Positions 23,236 to 35,845 of a stretch of DNA of 64,000 nt are shown here, one piece after another. The DNA comes from Trifolium pratense (lineage: Eukaryota; Streptophyta; Magnoliopsida; Fabales; Fabaceae). Location of the stretch: positions 47,529,362 through 47,593,361 of the forward strand of contig NC_060061.1 in assembly GCF_020283565.1 (NCBI RefSeq), in the 5' to 3' direction. The position numbers were made by a program, and so were the translations under genes. The notes beneath the pieces were generated by a model. That model ran no database searches. It saw nothing but the letters and a program-made list of their open reading frames with translations, and was not told the DNA's origin. The first letter of the stretch is position 1. Each line of letters begins with the position of its first letter.

Positions 23236-23800
23236 TGGTTTTATTTGTGATCAATGTTCCAAACACCCTAAATAAGAGATTTGGTTTAGGAGAGTTTCTA
23301 CTTTCTTGTGGTTTTTGTTACTTGCTTAAGAATAAAATGGAGCCTGCTGCAATGTACTGAACTTGTGTTGGATTTCCTGTTTTATTTGTTCTAGTCATTG
23401 TGTTGTAGGAAGGTTCAAATATATGTATGTTTTTGTCAAACATGATTTCAGTAATAAAATTTGGTGTTTGGTCATTTTCAATTACAAATGATTATGATTT
23501 TGATCAAAAAAATAAATTACAAATGATTATGCTATAAGGTGTTTGGAAGAGCTTATTTGACTATATTTTATGACATTATACCAATATTTTATGGCATGTT
23601 AATAAGTTTTTTTCCTTTTTAAGATTGTAAGGTCTTCAAAGTCCTTGACAAATGCATATAGGGGACACACTAGTTCATATGTTAAGTTTCAGTTGATTGT
23701 TTAGTTTCTAATTTGCTAATATCATTTAGTGGTGATTAATCTATGCTGGTAAATTTGTAGGACACATGTTCTTTTCTTTCGATTGAATTTTCTCTGTGTG

Positions 23801-23950
23801 GTGTGTTTGGTTGTGTGGAAGGAAAGGGGGGTCGAAGTAAAATTTAGAAATCGATGAATGAACGTGAAATAAAGTTTAGTCCAAATTCACTCCTCGATTT
23901 CCGTGTTTTGCTTTCTTCCCCTTTTTCTCATCCAACTAAACACACTTACA
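23801..23950. mobile_element. Short MITE with GTGTGTTTGGTTG ends
   Basis: GTGTGTTTGGTTGTGTGGAA at the left and CCAACTAAACACACTT at the right are inverted; the core folds on itself near CGATGAATGAACG / CCTCGATTTC. Similar ends occur on the MITE at 9198. Confidence 0.5.
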
Positions 23951-24565
23951 CACCCTTAGGCAAGACTCATAGATCGAATTTTTTTTTTACCATTTATTTT
24001 AAGATTCTAAATCGATTTTCAAATCCATTGTTAATTTTAAATTCTAGTTTTAATGTACATATTATAAAAGGAGATGAAAATTGACTTATTTTCGAGCTTA
24101 AGTAAAATAATTTATATAAATAAATTTTTAGACTAATTCGCAAGTTCTTCTTAGCAACAAAAATTATATTTTCGTAAGTTGTTTTTTCATAAACCACGTA
24201 ATAAACTTCCCTAATAAACTTATGAATAATACCAATAAGTCACCCGCTCAGCAAAACAAGGATAGTCCAAAAGTGAACCCATAAAGTAGGAACCAAATAA
24301 TGGAGGTTAGGTAATTGCCCTAATATTTAATCAAAAATATAATAGTATATTGCCCTAATAAAGTAGATTAGAATAGATGCGACCACCCTAATAAAGTGTA
24401 TGAGTAAATAAAGTACATATACGAGTATTAAGTGTTAACAGTACAGTATTTGATTAGGATTGCATTGTTCACGGTTAGGTGAACGATCTCACTTATTCAC
24501 CCGGTTAAAACATTGGTGGTTATTAGATTGAAATTTGGTGATTTAGAATAATATTTCAAAATATT
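23951..24565. other. Intergenic, no gene seen
   Basis: AT-rich; nothing supported apart from short open frames of no recognisable character. Confidence 0.45.
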
Positions 24566-24569
24566 AGTG

Positions 24570-25110
24570 ACTTTTTATTATTTTTTATTTTTTGAAGAAG
24601 CTAAAAATAATAAAATCCTTTCGCATAGAAGATAGAAATCCCCCCAGACAATATCATCCTTTCGCATCACGCACGGTAAGCCAGCTAATATACCTAGACA
24701 AACAACCAGATTCGACCACCACTAATTACATTCAAAACTAAAATCTTTCTTCTTGGTTTTAAGCCACCACCAAGAGATCATTTTAATGCTCCCCACTAGG
24801 TGATCCTTAGACAAACCCTTACCATAAAAACACGATTGTTACCGTCCTTCCAAATGAACCCACAACATGTCGCCGAAATCAAATAAAGGACATTCTTGAC
24901 ACCATATAGACAACACTCCACCAAATTTAAGAGCACCTGCAATGGCGCTTCACGAGAAGGACAACAGAGAAGCCCAGCCGACTTGCCACATTATACAAAA
25001 CAGCCCCAAAAAAGTCACATTCAAAAAACAAATGTGAGAGAGTTTCCTCCTTGCCACAAGCAAAGCTAGAATTCTCGTTTAAAATCCCACGTCGAATTAT
25101 TATTTTTTTT
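24570..25110 (-). pseudogene. LINE relic: zinc-binding reverse-transcriptase C-terminus
   Basis: Read on the minus strand from about 25100: RRGILNENSSFACGKEETL, then SHLFFECDFFGAVLYNV and RLGFS. These match the conserved GCg-E-HLFF-C pattern of the zf-RVT domain of plant LINEs. The frame breaks soon after and the rest is degenerate. Confidence 0.7.
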
Positions 25111-26564
25111 TTTAATTGTTGATTGCACGCAAACTGAATTTAAACTCACTTAGATCAAGTTTAATTCATGAACAAAATTTATTTATTTTAGGGCCAGTAT
25201 TATTATTTTATCAAAAAGTAAGTCACCATTGAAAAATAGTTCTTCGTCTACTTCCCCAGTAATGCAGCTAAAAATTCCACATCCCTGACCCCATTTTCAA
25301 TCAGAAAAATTGAAAGTTGAAAATCCATACAAAGATCTATATAAACATTCAGCAAACATCACTATTGCCTTATCCTTTGTTTCAATTCTCCACTCTCTAA
25401 TTACAAAAACAATATAATCAAAATCAAATAGTACCAAAGATCTAAAATCTGAAAGGTTTATTTCAAGTCAACAAGAAAACATCTTTTAAAATAAAAAATA
25501 ACGAAATTTAGAACCTTCAGATAATCATCATCATTAGGCTGATAGGGTAATTGCGAATTGAAAGAGAGAGAGAAGAGAGTGCGAGCAAGAAGGAGAGGAA
25601 CATGATTCAGATTGAAAACTATTATGAAAAAGAACATCATGATGGGATGAATGATTAACCCCTTTAGATTCAGAATTGAATTAGTATCCACATGTTAGTT
25701 CCTTTTTCCTTCCAGCTTCAAGCGTTTTCTTCTCCACCTCGCTCACTGCCACTTTCTCGCTACCCTAATTCTTCACTACCTTCGTTAGTTACCCCCTTTT
25801 TATATTCGTTCTTTTCCATTTTTTTTACCCCCTCGTTAACCCCCTTTTTATTTTATATACTTGTACTTTCTCCATTTAAAAATAGAATCTAAATAAAAAA
25901 AATTATTTATAAAACAATTTTTTGAACAACTTATAAAACAATTTAAATATTTTAATTTCCAATGGATTGAATTGAATGTATATTTATTTTTCATAAATAA
26001 ATAATTACAAAAGAAAATACATTTGGCAGGCTACAAAATTTTATTGTTCTATCGGTCAAAAAAAAAAAAAGGTTCGAGATCTCTAACACACAACATTCAA
26101 CGATGTTTATTTTCAGATCTTTTTTTTTACACTAACGATGTTTATTTTCAGATCGTTAAAGCTGGAAGCTTATCTATATATTCAAGCTTCACAAGCTCCT
26201 GATCGAAATTGGTTCATAAATTTATAAAAACAATTTGTTCAATATCGAATATTTTTAAAATTTTCACATTTTCTTTACATTTATAGTTTGCAAGTTTAAC
26301 CACTAAATTACTCGACTAAAAAAAAGACAACTTCAAAATTTTCAACCGATAAAAACCAATTGCCCAATGCCTAATATTAATCACAACATTCCTCATCAAT
26401 TTATCGCCCAATGACTAACTCAATTTTCAGCTTGTTACAACTTACAACTGATTTAATCAAAATTTATGCATCCAAACTCGACAAAAACCCAACATTACAT
26501 TGGTCTGAGTGAAATTAAACTCGGATCTCTATAACAAAGTCTTGTGCTCAAGTTTTATGGATAG

Positions 26565-26628
<64 letters not shown>

Positions 26629-26996
26629 CAAAAGAAAAGACTCCACTAAAGATGGTTCTCCAAGTTTTCCGACAAAGACTTGTTATCGGCAAAATCCGGT
26701 GGAAATTTCAAACCAATAACATAATTATATAAAAAAAATCCTAACCAATATTAAGTTCATCTAAATTCTCAACATTGAACAACTTCAAATTTTTCAACTA
26801 ATAATGACCGATCTCCCAATGGCCAATATTTAACCCAACAATCCTCGACAATTATGTACAATACAAGTGGGCAATTTAATTATCACAAAATTTGAATAAT
26901 GTAATGTGCTTGTTCCAACCATTCAGCACTGCATTGGGACTTAAACACGAAATATATATCTCTTATACCACAGAGTGATAAGGACAATTATAGATA
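25111..26996. other. Intergenic region 3' of the JASON-family gene
   Basis: No gene supported. Segments at about 26325-26400 and 26780-26850 are similar to each other ('caacttcaaaattttcaac...cccaatg'), an old local duplication. C-rich stretches with 'tacccccttttt' near 25790-25850 look like the end of a DNA transposon. Confidence 0.4.
26567..26626. repeat. (TA)n microsatellite
   Basis: About 30 uninterrupted TA dinucleotides. Other TA arrays lie at 43950-44018, 44308-44347 and 45228-45246. Confidence 0.95.
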
Positions 26997-29900
26997 TCAA
27001 AATGATACCACGGACTGTGTATGAGTTGAAGGTTTCAACTGAGACAGTGCAGTATCACTTTCTTCATTCTCATCAAAAGCAATTGGTTTTCCGCATATAT
27101 CCTTCCTGTGAAACAAATAACAAATCAGAAACACAAAGAGAGCTCACAAGCAAAAAGCAGTGCTTATATAGCCATACCTTCGAGTGATGACAGTATCCTC
27201 AGATAATGCCTTCTCCAACCTTTCTTCAAACGGCGTAGCATGCCAGCTCACTTTCTGATCCTGAAAACAATCAGCACTAATTAGGTATAAAATCTAGACT
27301 TCTAGCATTTTCACATAGAAAACAGTTACTATATGTCGTACTTCTTTGTATTTGTTGGTTGAATTTGGTATGCCATTGCCATCCCACCACTTGGGAGGAA
27401 CATCAGAATTTTCCTCTTCATTCCAGTGTGCAGCAACCATCCCAATGATGGGCCTGTCAGCAGGAGTTTTGCGGACCTGATAATAACCCATCTCCATTTT
27501 CTTTCTTCTCTCCTCCAATATCACAGATGCAGGCTTCAACCAAGAAGACAAGCTTTCTTCCATGATAGCTTCATTTTTATCTGGTGTCGAAGTTGCATTT
27601 TGAGACTGCTCAGTTGATTCGCTCAGCTTCCTTGAATCTTGCACAGAATCATCTTCCTCAAGTATCATGCTCTTAGAGACATCCTCACTTAGGCTGCTAT
27701 TTGGATACACAAACTGGGATTTAACTAGCTTACCATTTGGCAAGTCTTTTAAATTAGCAGGGTAAACAGTCCCAGGAGTTTGCATCACTTCAGATATCTT
27801 CATTGGGGTGGGATTTGGTGACTCTGATCTCTTCATATGCCATCCACTATAAGCCGATGACTCACAGGAAGAAACATCAGTATCACAGTCAAAACGCACT
27901 GACTTGTTCCTACCCCTACTCATTTCACTCCCATCGGTAGGATGATAGCTTCCTTGGCCACTTCCTTCCGCAGAGTCATGATATTCCCATTGAGTATTAT
28001 TGTGTGCATTGGAGATACAGCTGTATATAAAAAAGAAATTAACTTTTGAAAAGGTTATATTTAATATGATCTAAATAAATGAGCACATTCAGAGAAAACC
28101 CCGTAAGTCATGCCCTAAAAAAATCCAAAAGGTAAGCACCCATTTTAAAGAGGAACACATTTTCTAAGGTTCTTTGATAGTCATTAGCAGAAGCCTGAAG
28201 CCTTTCTTAATATGGTGGTGTTCCCATAGTGCTAAGAGTAAATAACAAAACATCCACCTAAATTGATTGCATAGTTATTTCTACCTGTCCGTTCAACACT
28301 ATTCAATAAACAAATTAACTGAAGAGATTAATAACCTGCTAGGTGTGTGATCCGAACAATCTGTTCCTTTTTCCCATTCTTCACAATGTTTTTTGGGAGT
28401 TGGTGGATTGAATGGTTGGACGTCAATTGGAACATTCTGAGTAGATGTATCAAGAAGCCAAGAACGAAACTCTGGAGGACCCGGATCTTTATTAGAAGAA
28501 GGTGACACTTTTAGTTTCTCCGTTGCTTTACGAATTTCACCAGGGGTACCTGCTATGGTACCACAAGCTTTTAGAAACTTTGCCTGCAAAATGTTCACCA
28601 AATCATGTGAATGAACTTAAATAATACAAAGCATAAATAAATATGTACCCATATAAAGTAAGAATCAACAAAGTAAACAGAATACAGAAATGACATACAG
28701 AGGTGTTTTTGAAGAAGTTTATATGTAAATAATGAAAACACACTTGACTCGTGATACAAAATTTATTTTGTACAGTTTCAAAAACAAATTTGAAAAAATA
28801 TCCTATCACGACTCATTTCCTTCAACCAACAAGACATTAGCTATTTTAGATATTTGAGTTTCTGAGATTTAAAAAAGATTTTTGTGCCAGGACATGCAGA
28901 TGCTCAAAATTAAATGATATAGAAATAGATGCATGGTTCGTGGATAATATATGACGTCATTGTCAGAAATGCACCATGGACAAACAGAAAATTTCGAACT
29001 TCATTACAAATGTAATCCAAGGCATGCAACTGAGACTGAGCCAGCGACTTAAACACACGAATATTTGTTAATTTATCATTGAAAAGGTTGATTTTTATAA
29101 CAAAATGAAATCGTTCAAAACTACAAACATACAAACAGAACTGTAATAATAGAAAGAGATTGCAGTGAAGTTAAGGGTGTATATGTCTGACCAATAGATG
29201 CAGTGTTATGTAAAGTATGATACTGTCAGAATCTTGAAATTGTGCATAACCAAAAAAAAAATATATGAATCTTGAAATTGATGCAGTGTTATGTAGTGAG
29301 AGTGCTTTCTTAAATCCATGGTAAGTGGTATGCTAACGATGGTTCCTCTACGAACTGAATTATTAACATGTTTCAGACCACTAAACAAGTAAGACTGTTA
29401 TTTCCTACCATAAACATAATCAGGAACATTGTTTAAACCTCGCTTCACTTAAACAGAAATTATAGATTCTTTTCAATTCAATACTGTGGCATTGGGAATC
29501 TTAGCATGCTTCTTTACATATACTATAGGAAAAACAATGTAAAAGAAAGCCAGCTTCAGCTCCCAATTCTGGTTAGTCTCAAATCTTTTTAGAATGCTTT
29601 TTAAAATTCAATGGTATCTGTATTAATGGCAAATGACTTAATTAATCCTTCATTTATTTTATTTTATTTCATCTATAAAATTGGAAGAAGTTCAATTAAA
29701 ATCACAATGATGCATATCCAACCAGTATCATGAAGTCCATTACTATCAAGTAGAGTTCTCAATAGAAAAATCAAACATATTAATTTTCACTCATGATTTC
29801 TTATATCAGGAACAAAATCGCAAAATACACATCACAAACTAAAAACAAAACCTACAAACAGCTAATCATGTAAGAATAATCACACAACAAACAGTTGCAA

Positions 29901-31401
29901 TAATACAAAAAACAATAGAAACATACCTCATCTTTAAGCTCCATGTTATCTCTCTGAGATCCTTCATCAAGATTCCTCCCATTATGGCGCACATTGTCTT
30001 CTCCCTCTTTTCAAAATTTAAAGCACAAAATTAGTACATTCACCGAGAGTCAGAAAAAATACACTGGACCCCGAAAGACTAATATCGTGCATCATAACAA
30101 GAAAGCCACATATGTAATGTAACATTAAAATTGACACACACTAAAACAACTCATAAGAAAAATAATGATAGCAAAATAAAATTTACCTTCTGATAGAAAC
30201 AAGGTAGACAACTGATTTCGAGACTGCACATCATCCTGCTTTACAAAGAGCAAAATCATATCACTCGCATTGGAAAACAAAATTTACTAATTACACAGAA
30301 AACACATAGAATCAGCAAAGTTCAATGACCATTAGAACCATTCAAAACCTAAAATTTCAAAACCCAGAACCTGCAATCATCAAATTTGTCATCTCGTAGA
30401 GAGAAGAAAAAAAAAAACTAAAATGCAGCCGAATTAAGCTATCATTTAAACGTTCGATATGTTTGCAATAATAAAATCCTAAAATTTCAAAAACCAAAAC
30501 CTATGCAATCAACAAATTCATCACTCAGAGCAACACAACGAAAAGTTAACTGCAGCGGAATTGAGCTATTATTTCAACTATTCCATATTTTTGCTACAAA
30601 AATTTCAAAAACCATAACCAGCAATTAAAAAATTCATAATCTCAAAGAGGGGAAAAAAAAGGTTAAAATGCAGCCGAACTAAGCTATCATTTCAACCATT
30701 TGATATTTTTGCTAACAAAAAAATCCTAAAATTTCAAAATCCAGAACCAGCAATCAACAAATTCATCATCTCAAAGAGAAAGAAGATGAAAAATAAAAAT
30801 GCAGCCGAACTAAGCTATCATTTAAACCATTCCATATTTTTGCAACAAAAAAATCTTAAAATTTCAAAAACCAGAACCAGCAATCAACAAATTCATAATC
30901 TCAAAGATACAAAAAAGAATTAAAATGCAGCCGAATTAAGCTGTCATCATTTCAACCATTCGATTTTATTATTTTTTTTCCTACCAAAAAAAAATCCTAA
31001 AAAATTTAAAAAATCAGAACCTGCCATCAACAAATTCATCATCATCATCATCGCAAACGGAAAATTCAAACTCAACCAAAATAACCTAAAATTTCAACGA
31101 TTAACATTTCAAAACCTCTCCACTAAAATTCTCCGAAATTTCAGTAAATCGTCCAACATTTCATAATCATGTAATAAACCTTGAAATAAAAAACTACATC
31201 AAGAAAATAAAAACACAAAACGAAAAAGAAAGAGTTACGATTGATCGTAAGTTAGTAACATACATTGCGTTTGTTGTGACGAGAAGGCACGGCGGCGGCG
31301 GCGGTGGTGGTGGTGGTGGAAGTGGCGGTGGTTTTACGGTGGTGGCGTTTGTTGTTGTTATCGCCGTCGCGGATTCTGAAACAAGTGAAGAGGCAACCCA
31401 T
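26997..31401 (-). CDS. JASON: JASON-family protein (meiosis II spindle organisation)
   Basis: Arabidopsis JASON keeps the two meiosis II spindles apart in male meiocytes; its loss gives unreduced pollen. The function here is inferred by homology. Exons on the minus strand: 31401-31264, 30235-30187, 30006-29927, 28583-28336, 28020-27342, 27260-27178 and 27105-26997, all GT-AG with matching phases, giving 461 residues. The N-terminus MGCLFTCFRIRDGD fits the family; Gly2/Cys3 suggests possible lipid modification. A Thr/Ala run (TTTTTAAAA) follows at residues 29-38. The family core in exon 4 has ACGTIAGTPGEIRKA and PPEFRSWL. Exons 5-6 have HWNEEENSDVPPKWWDGNGI and KVSWHATPFEERLEKALSED. No break was found. 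Intron 1 (30236-31263) contains a degenerate tandem repeat. Confidence 0.9.
30340..31010. repeat. Degenerate tandem repeat in JASON intron 1, about 125-base unit
   Basis: The marker GCAGCCGAA(T/C)TAAGCT recurs at about 30425, 30552, 30670, 30801 and 30927, spaced 118-131 bases. Each is followed by 'atcatttcaaccatt...aaaatttcaaaaaccagaacc...caacaaattcatcatctcaaagag'. Five to six units, none identical. Confidence 0.85.
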
Positions 31402-33070
31402 GATGATGGTTAGATCGGAAAATGAAACCTAACTAACAAGAAGCGGATGATGACATTGAAGGAAGACTGATGACCAAGTTCAGGTAGGTCAGACTCAAGT
31501 CAGGTAACGTTTCTTTTCTAATTATTATATTTATTATTTATTATTACTAGTATTTATTTATTATTATTATTTGGTTTTTTGAATTTGAATATATGGAAAT
31601 GAAGATAGGGAGAGAGGTTTTGTGTGTGAGGGAAAAAGAGAGAAATTGAAAAGTGAGAGAGAAAAGGTGTGTGTATTTTTTCTTTCTCCCGCTCTCTGCA
31701 CTAAAAAACAAGACAAAAAGCCGTAAACCGGGGGAAGACTTTATAAACCGGATAAAACCGGCCAGTCAATCATTTAAAGCGGTCTGCTTAAATAAATTAT
31801 TTTGTAGGAGTATTTTTTTTTTATTAATTGTTAGAGATTTGATCTTTTACTCGGCGAAAAAAAATAATTTGTTGTGGAGAATTCATTTTGTGTGTTGTCA
31901 CACGGGTTCTCCAACAAAGATAAACATAATTATAAAATAAATCATAATCTTCTTTTTTTTTGAAGCAATAAATCATAATCTTGAATCTTCTAACCGTCGT
32001 TTAGGAATATATATAAAATGTAAGAATTTATGAATTGGCGTCCTTTTATGTGGAACAAAACATGAGAAAATAATTTGAAAATTTAAACAATTAAAATATA
32101 AGAAGGGAATACCATTGAAATTTAAGAATAATTGGTTAAAGAGTTGAGATGTACAAATTGATAAAATATAAGAGAAAAAAAAAGAGGAGAGGGTTCATTT
32201 TTGAGAAGTGATGGATATATAGTATATAAATATTAAATAGCATTAATATTATATAATATAAAATAATAATAATAATAAGTAATTTTTTTACATAAATAAT
32301 AAGTAATTTTATATTATTTATAAGTACTCGATTCAACAAGAGTTACAAGACCAACCCCTCGGCTTAGAAAGTTAGAATCCACTCTGATTCATAACACCAA
32401 CAAATCTTATACCAGGCTTTCACACTAACTACATAGTCTAACGAATCTTAAACCAAACTTTAATACTATCTTAAAAATATTGATTTATTTCTAACTCAAC
32501 TTTAAAATAAGATTTACACTTACTTATAAACACATTTAAATCATCTCTCATTTAATATAAAACTCTTAATCAGTAGTACAATTATGAGCTTTACAACAAT
32601 GAAGCTGCGGTTGTGACCGGACTAAAACCATCGTCTTTTGCTCTGATAGCAGAAAAAATGAGAATATCCATTAATGGAGGGAACATGGACTCCTTCATTT
32701 TGGTTGAACATTGTAAATGGAAGAGATCATAGGAAATAATGAACACTGATGAGGACTTCTTAACTTCCTCTACCCGAAATATTTAGGTAGTACTAGTATG
32801 CCAATAATTGATGATAATTGTTGACTTGTTTATTCATTTTTATTTTATTTATTATTGATGGTTTATACAAATGAAAAGCCCGTTAGAAACGATTGTAGTG
32901 TAATGTTTCCAATTTAAGAGAATAAATGTGGAACAAAACTACAAAAGATTTTAAAATAATTAAAATAATAAAACCTAAAAATAATTTCCAAAGAATTTGG
33001 GTATAGAGGAAAGGTTATAATTACATAACGTGGCGAATCAAAATTTTAAATTTGACTAAGAAAAAGTATT
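31402..33070. other. JASON promoter side and intergenic DNA, no other gene seen
   Basis: Contains the 5' leader and promoter region of the minus-strand JASON-family gene, with GA-rich (agagagaaa) and TTATTA-rich runs at 31530-31680. AT-rich beyond about 31800; nothing else supported. Confidence 0.45.
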
Positions 33071-33326
33071 TAATGGTGCGTTTGATCTGCTAAAAAAATG
33101 AAGGATCGGACAAACTGGGAGACAAAAGACAGGGACAAAAATATCACTAAACCACAACACAACTTTTTGTCTCAAGTACAAGCTGTATAAAATACCAAAA
33201 TATCATTTTGTTCACCAAACATCGTAAAAGACAAAAGATTGTTCGATATCATAAAAGTTTGTTCTATGTTGTTCTGTCTTGTACTGTTTTGTCCCGTACT
33301 AACTCTTTAACAGATCAAACGGACCC
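33071..33326. mobile_element. Tourist-like MITE
   Basis: The ends TGGTGCGTTTGATCTG and CAGATCAAACGGACCC are imperfect inverted repeats. TTA stands at 33068-33070 and 33327-33329, the three-base duplication of PIF/Harbinger elements. The core has the inverted pair 'gacaaaagac...' and 'gttctgtcttgtactgttttgtcccgtac'. It directly abuts the next element. Confidence 0.6.
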
Positions 33327-33329
33327 TTA

Positions 33330-34800
33330 GAGTGTGTTTGGATGAGAGATTCTAGAAATTCAAGGGATTTTAAATACTAAGAAATTCAATTGCTTCAATT
33401 GAATTCCCTTGATTTTTAAATTCAATTGTTTGGATAAAGTGATGAAATTCCATCAATTGTAAAATTCTTTGTTTAGGTAATGTAATGAAATTTCCTTCAT
33501 TTAATTTAATTTATCTTAAAAATATCGACCATAGACCCAAAAATCGGCCGAAAAACTAAAATTAATTGTAAACCCAAAAACGACCTGAAATTCAAAAAAT
33601 CGGTCCAAAACCCAAAAAATTGACCCAAAACCTAAAATCAACCATAAACACAAAAAATCGGACGAAAAACCTAAAAACGACCAAAAAACCTAAAATCGAC
33701 TATAAACTCTAAAATCGGCCGAAAACCCAAATAATCAGTCGAAAAACCAAAAATCGACCCTAAACCCAAAAAATCGGCCGAAAAACCTAAAATCGGCCAA
33801 AATTCCAAAAATCGACTATAAACCCTAAAATCGGCCGAAAACCCAAAAATTGACTATAAACCCAGTTTTCGTCCGATTTTTTGGGTTTAGGTCCATTTTT
33901 GGGTTTTCAGTCAATTTTAGGATTTATAGCCGATTTCAGGTTCTCAACCGAGTTTTTTTGGTTTAGGGACGATTTTAGATTTTTCGGCCGATTTTTTGGG
34001 TTTTCAGCCGATTTTAGGGTTTATGGTCGATTTTAGGGTTTTTGGCCGATTTTAGATTTTCAACCGATTTTTTTGGGTTTTTCGGCCGATTTTTTGGGTT
34101 TTCGGTCGATTTTTGGTTTTTGGCCGATCTTTTGGGTTTTTGGCCGATCTTTTGGGTTTTTGGTCGATTTTTTGGATTTTGGCCGATTTTAGGTTTTTAT
34201 GCCATTTTTTTGGGTTTTCGGCAAATTTTAGGGTTTATAGTTGATTTTTGGGTTTTCGGCCAATTTTTTGGGTTTTCGGCCGATTTTAGGGAGTTTATAG
34301 TCAATTTTTGGGATTTTGGCCGATTTTAGGTTTTCGGCTGAGTTTTTTTGGGTTTAGGGTCGACTTTGGGTTTTTCGGCATATTTTTTGGTTTTACGGTC
34401 GATTTTTGGATTTTCGGCCGATTTTTTGAGTTTCGGCCGATTTTTTGGGTTTCGGCCGATTTTAGTGTTTATAATCGATTTTAGGTTTTCTGTCGATTTT
34501 TTGGTTTTTCGGCCGATTTTTTGGATTTTCGGCCGATTTTATCGTCTATCGTCGATTTTAGATTTTTTCGATCAATTAGTAATTTTTAAAAGTTTATAGA
34601 GAAGAAGGAATTTCAAATTCTTTGATTTTAGGTGTCAATTTGAAATTCTCTAAATTTAACTTGAACAAAATACTTCATAAATTTTCATCATTTTGAAAAT
34701 TCTTCAAATTATCATCCAAACAGTGGAATTCACCTCAAATCATTTGAATTTCCTCAAAACATTACTCTACCTCAAAAAATTCCTCCATCCAAACAAACTC
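33330..34800. mobile_element. 1.47 kb inverted element filled with short CCGATTTT-type repeats
   Basis: The ends GAGTGTGTTTGGATGAGAG and CTCCATCCAAACAAACTC are inverted and TTA is duplicated at 33327-33329 and 34801-34803, pointing to PIF/Harbinger. Inside, 33525-33860 is a run of AAAATCGGCCGAAAACCC-like units, and 33865-34570 is the same motif in reverse (GGGTTTTCGGCCGATTTT), in units of roughly 20-24 bases. The whole could fold into one long hairpin. Open frames across it (34042-34599) are just the repeat in translation, rich in F, G and D. Confidence 0.75.
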
Positions 34801-35504
34801 TTACATTCTCAAATAAGATTATTTCATGTGAATGAATCTTAGAATGTAAACTTTTTTTTGATAATATTTTAACAGTTCGTTATTTAGGCTATGAATAATT
34901 ACATTATCCAAAATAATTAAATTATCCATAATAATTACATTCTAAACATGTAATCGAATGAGATCAATTGCCTTTATCACCTGATATTTTATTTATGTGC
35001 ATGACAATTAGCTCTATGGTAATTATGTACACATACCATATAAGGGTGAATGAAGGGTTCACACTTTAAATTTAAAACTGTATTTCAATAAAATTGTTTA
35101 ATGGGAGATGATAGAAGGGAGAAAAGGACAAAAAAAAATTGAATTTTATAAGGTTCGCATCCTAGAATGCGAACTTTTTTTCCCCATTTTGCTATTTACA
35201 CACTCACGTTCTATGTTGCGAGGGGGTATAATTGAAACGCCAGGGGGCGTGTGTGAGACTCGGGGGTGCAAAAAGAAGAAGTCAAAGTCAAATATTTCCA
35301 TGATAAAATGATTTATAGGAAGGAGTTATCTATTGGGCCAAAAGTGTAATTATTCAACCCTCACCTTAAAATCATGATGTTTTTCTCTTCCGACCCCCCG
35401 CCTTTCTTTTATACCCCAAAAATTTCATTTGTGCGGCCAATGGATTGAAACTTTTTTTATTTCTAACATTTTTATGTGTATACCAGTTATGAATTATGGG
35501 GGAG
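34801..35504. other. Intergenic; possible fragments of an older element
   Basis: Around 35150-35180 a short palindrome (GGTTCGCATCCTAGAATGCGAAC) and at 35378 the sequence GATGTTTTTCTCTTCC resemble the interior and left end of the MITE at 48253, but the two ends do not pair cleanly. A polypurine run ATTATGGGGGAG ends at 35504 and belongs to the LTR that follows. Confidence 0.4.
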
Positions 35505-35845
35505 TGTTAGAATATGTGTAATTCATAACTGTTTTGACTTAGTTTAGTTTGTTAATAAGTTGGTTACAACAACTAGTTAGTTAGTTACAATCAATTGTGA
35601 AGTTAGTTGATTTATGTGTAAATGACTTGGTTCATAAGTCATTAGTTTAAATAGTATAAATAGTGATCAATTGTACTATTCTATAATGGCCCAAGTGTGG
35701 ATGAATAAAATTTTTACTTTGCGTTCAATTATCTTCTTCATTCTTTTCATCATTCATCATTTTTTCTGGTTTTGCTTATCTTGCCTCATTTTCTGTGTTC
35801 TTGCTCATAAGCTCGTCGCACGTCTATGAGCATCTGCTTGTAACA
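35505..35845 (+). mobile_element. 3' LTR of a truncated LTR retrotransposon
   Basis: A 341-base unit running TGTTAGAATATG to TGTAACA (TG...CA ends), preceded directly by a polypurine tract, ATTATGGGGGAG, the normal junction of internal region and 3' LTR. It contains TATAAATA at 35655 and AATAAA at 35704, the promoter and poly-A signals expected of an LTR. No coding region or 5' LTR is seen upstream. Confidence 0.75.

Noticed and set aside
25692..25892. 66-residue plus-strand frame with hydrophobic character
   Set aside because: C/T-rich tract resembling the end of a DNA transposon; no start context or conserved motif.
34042..34599. Two long plus-strand open frames rich in F, G and D
   Set aside because: They are the CCGATTTTTTGGGTTTT satellite in translation inside a transposon; no domain, splice or start context.
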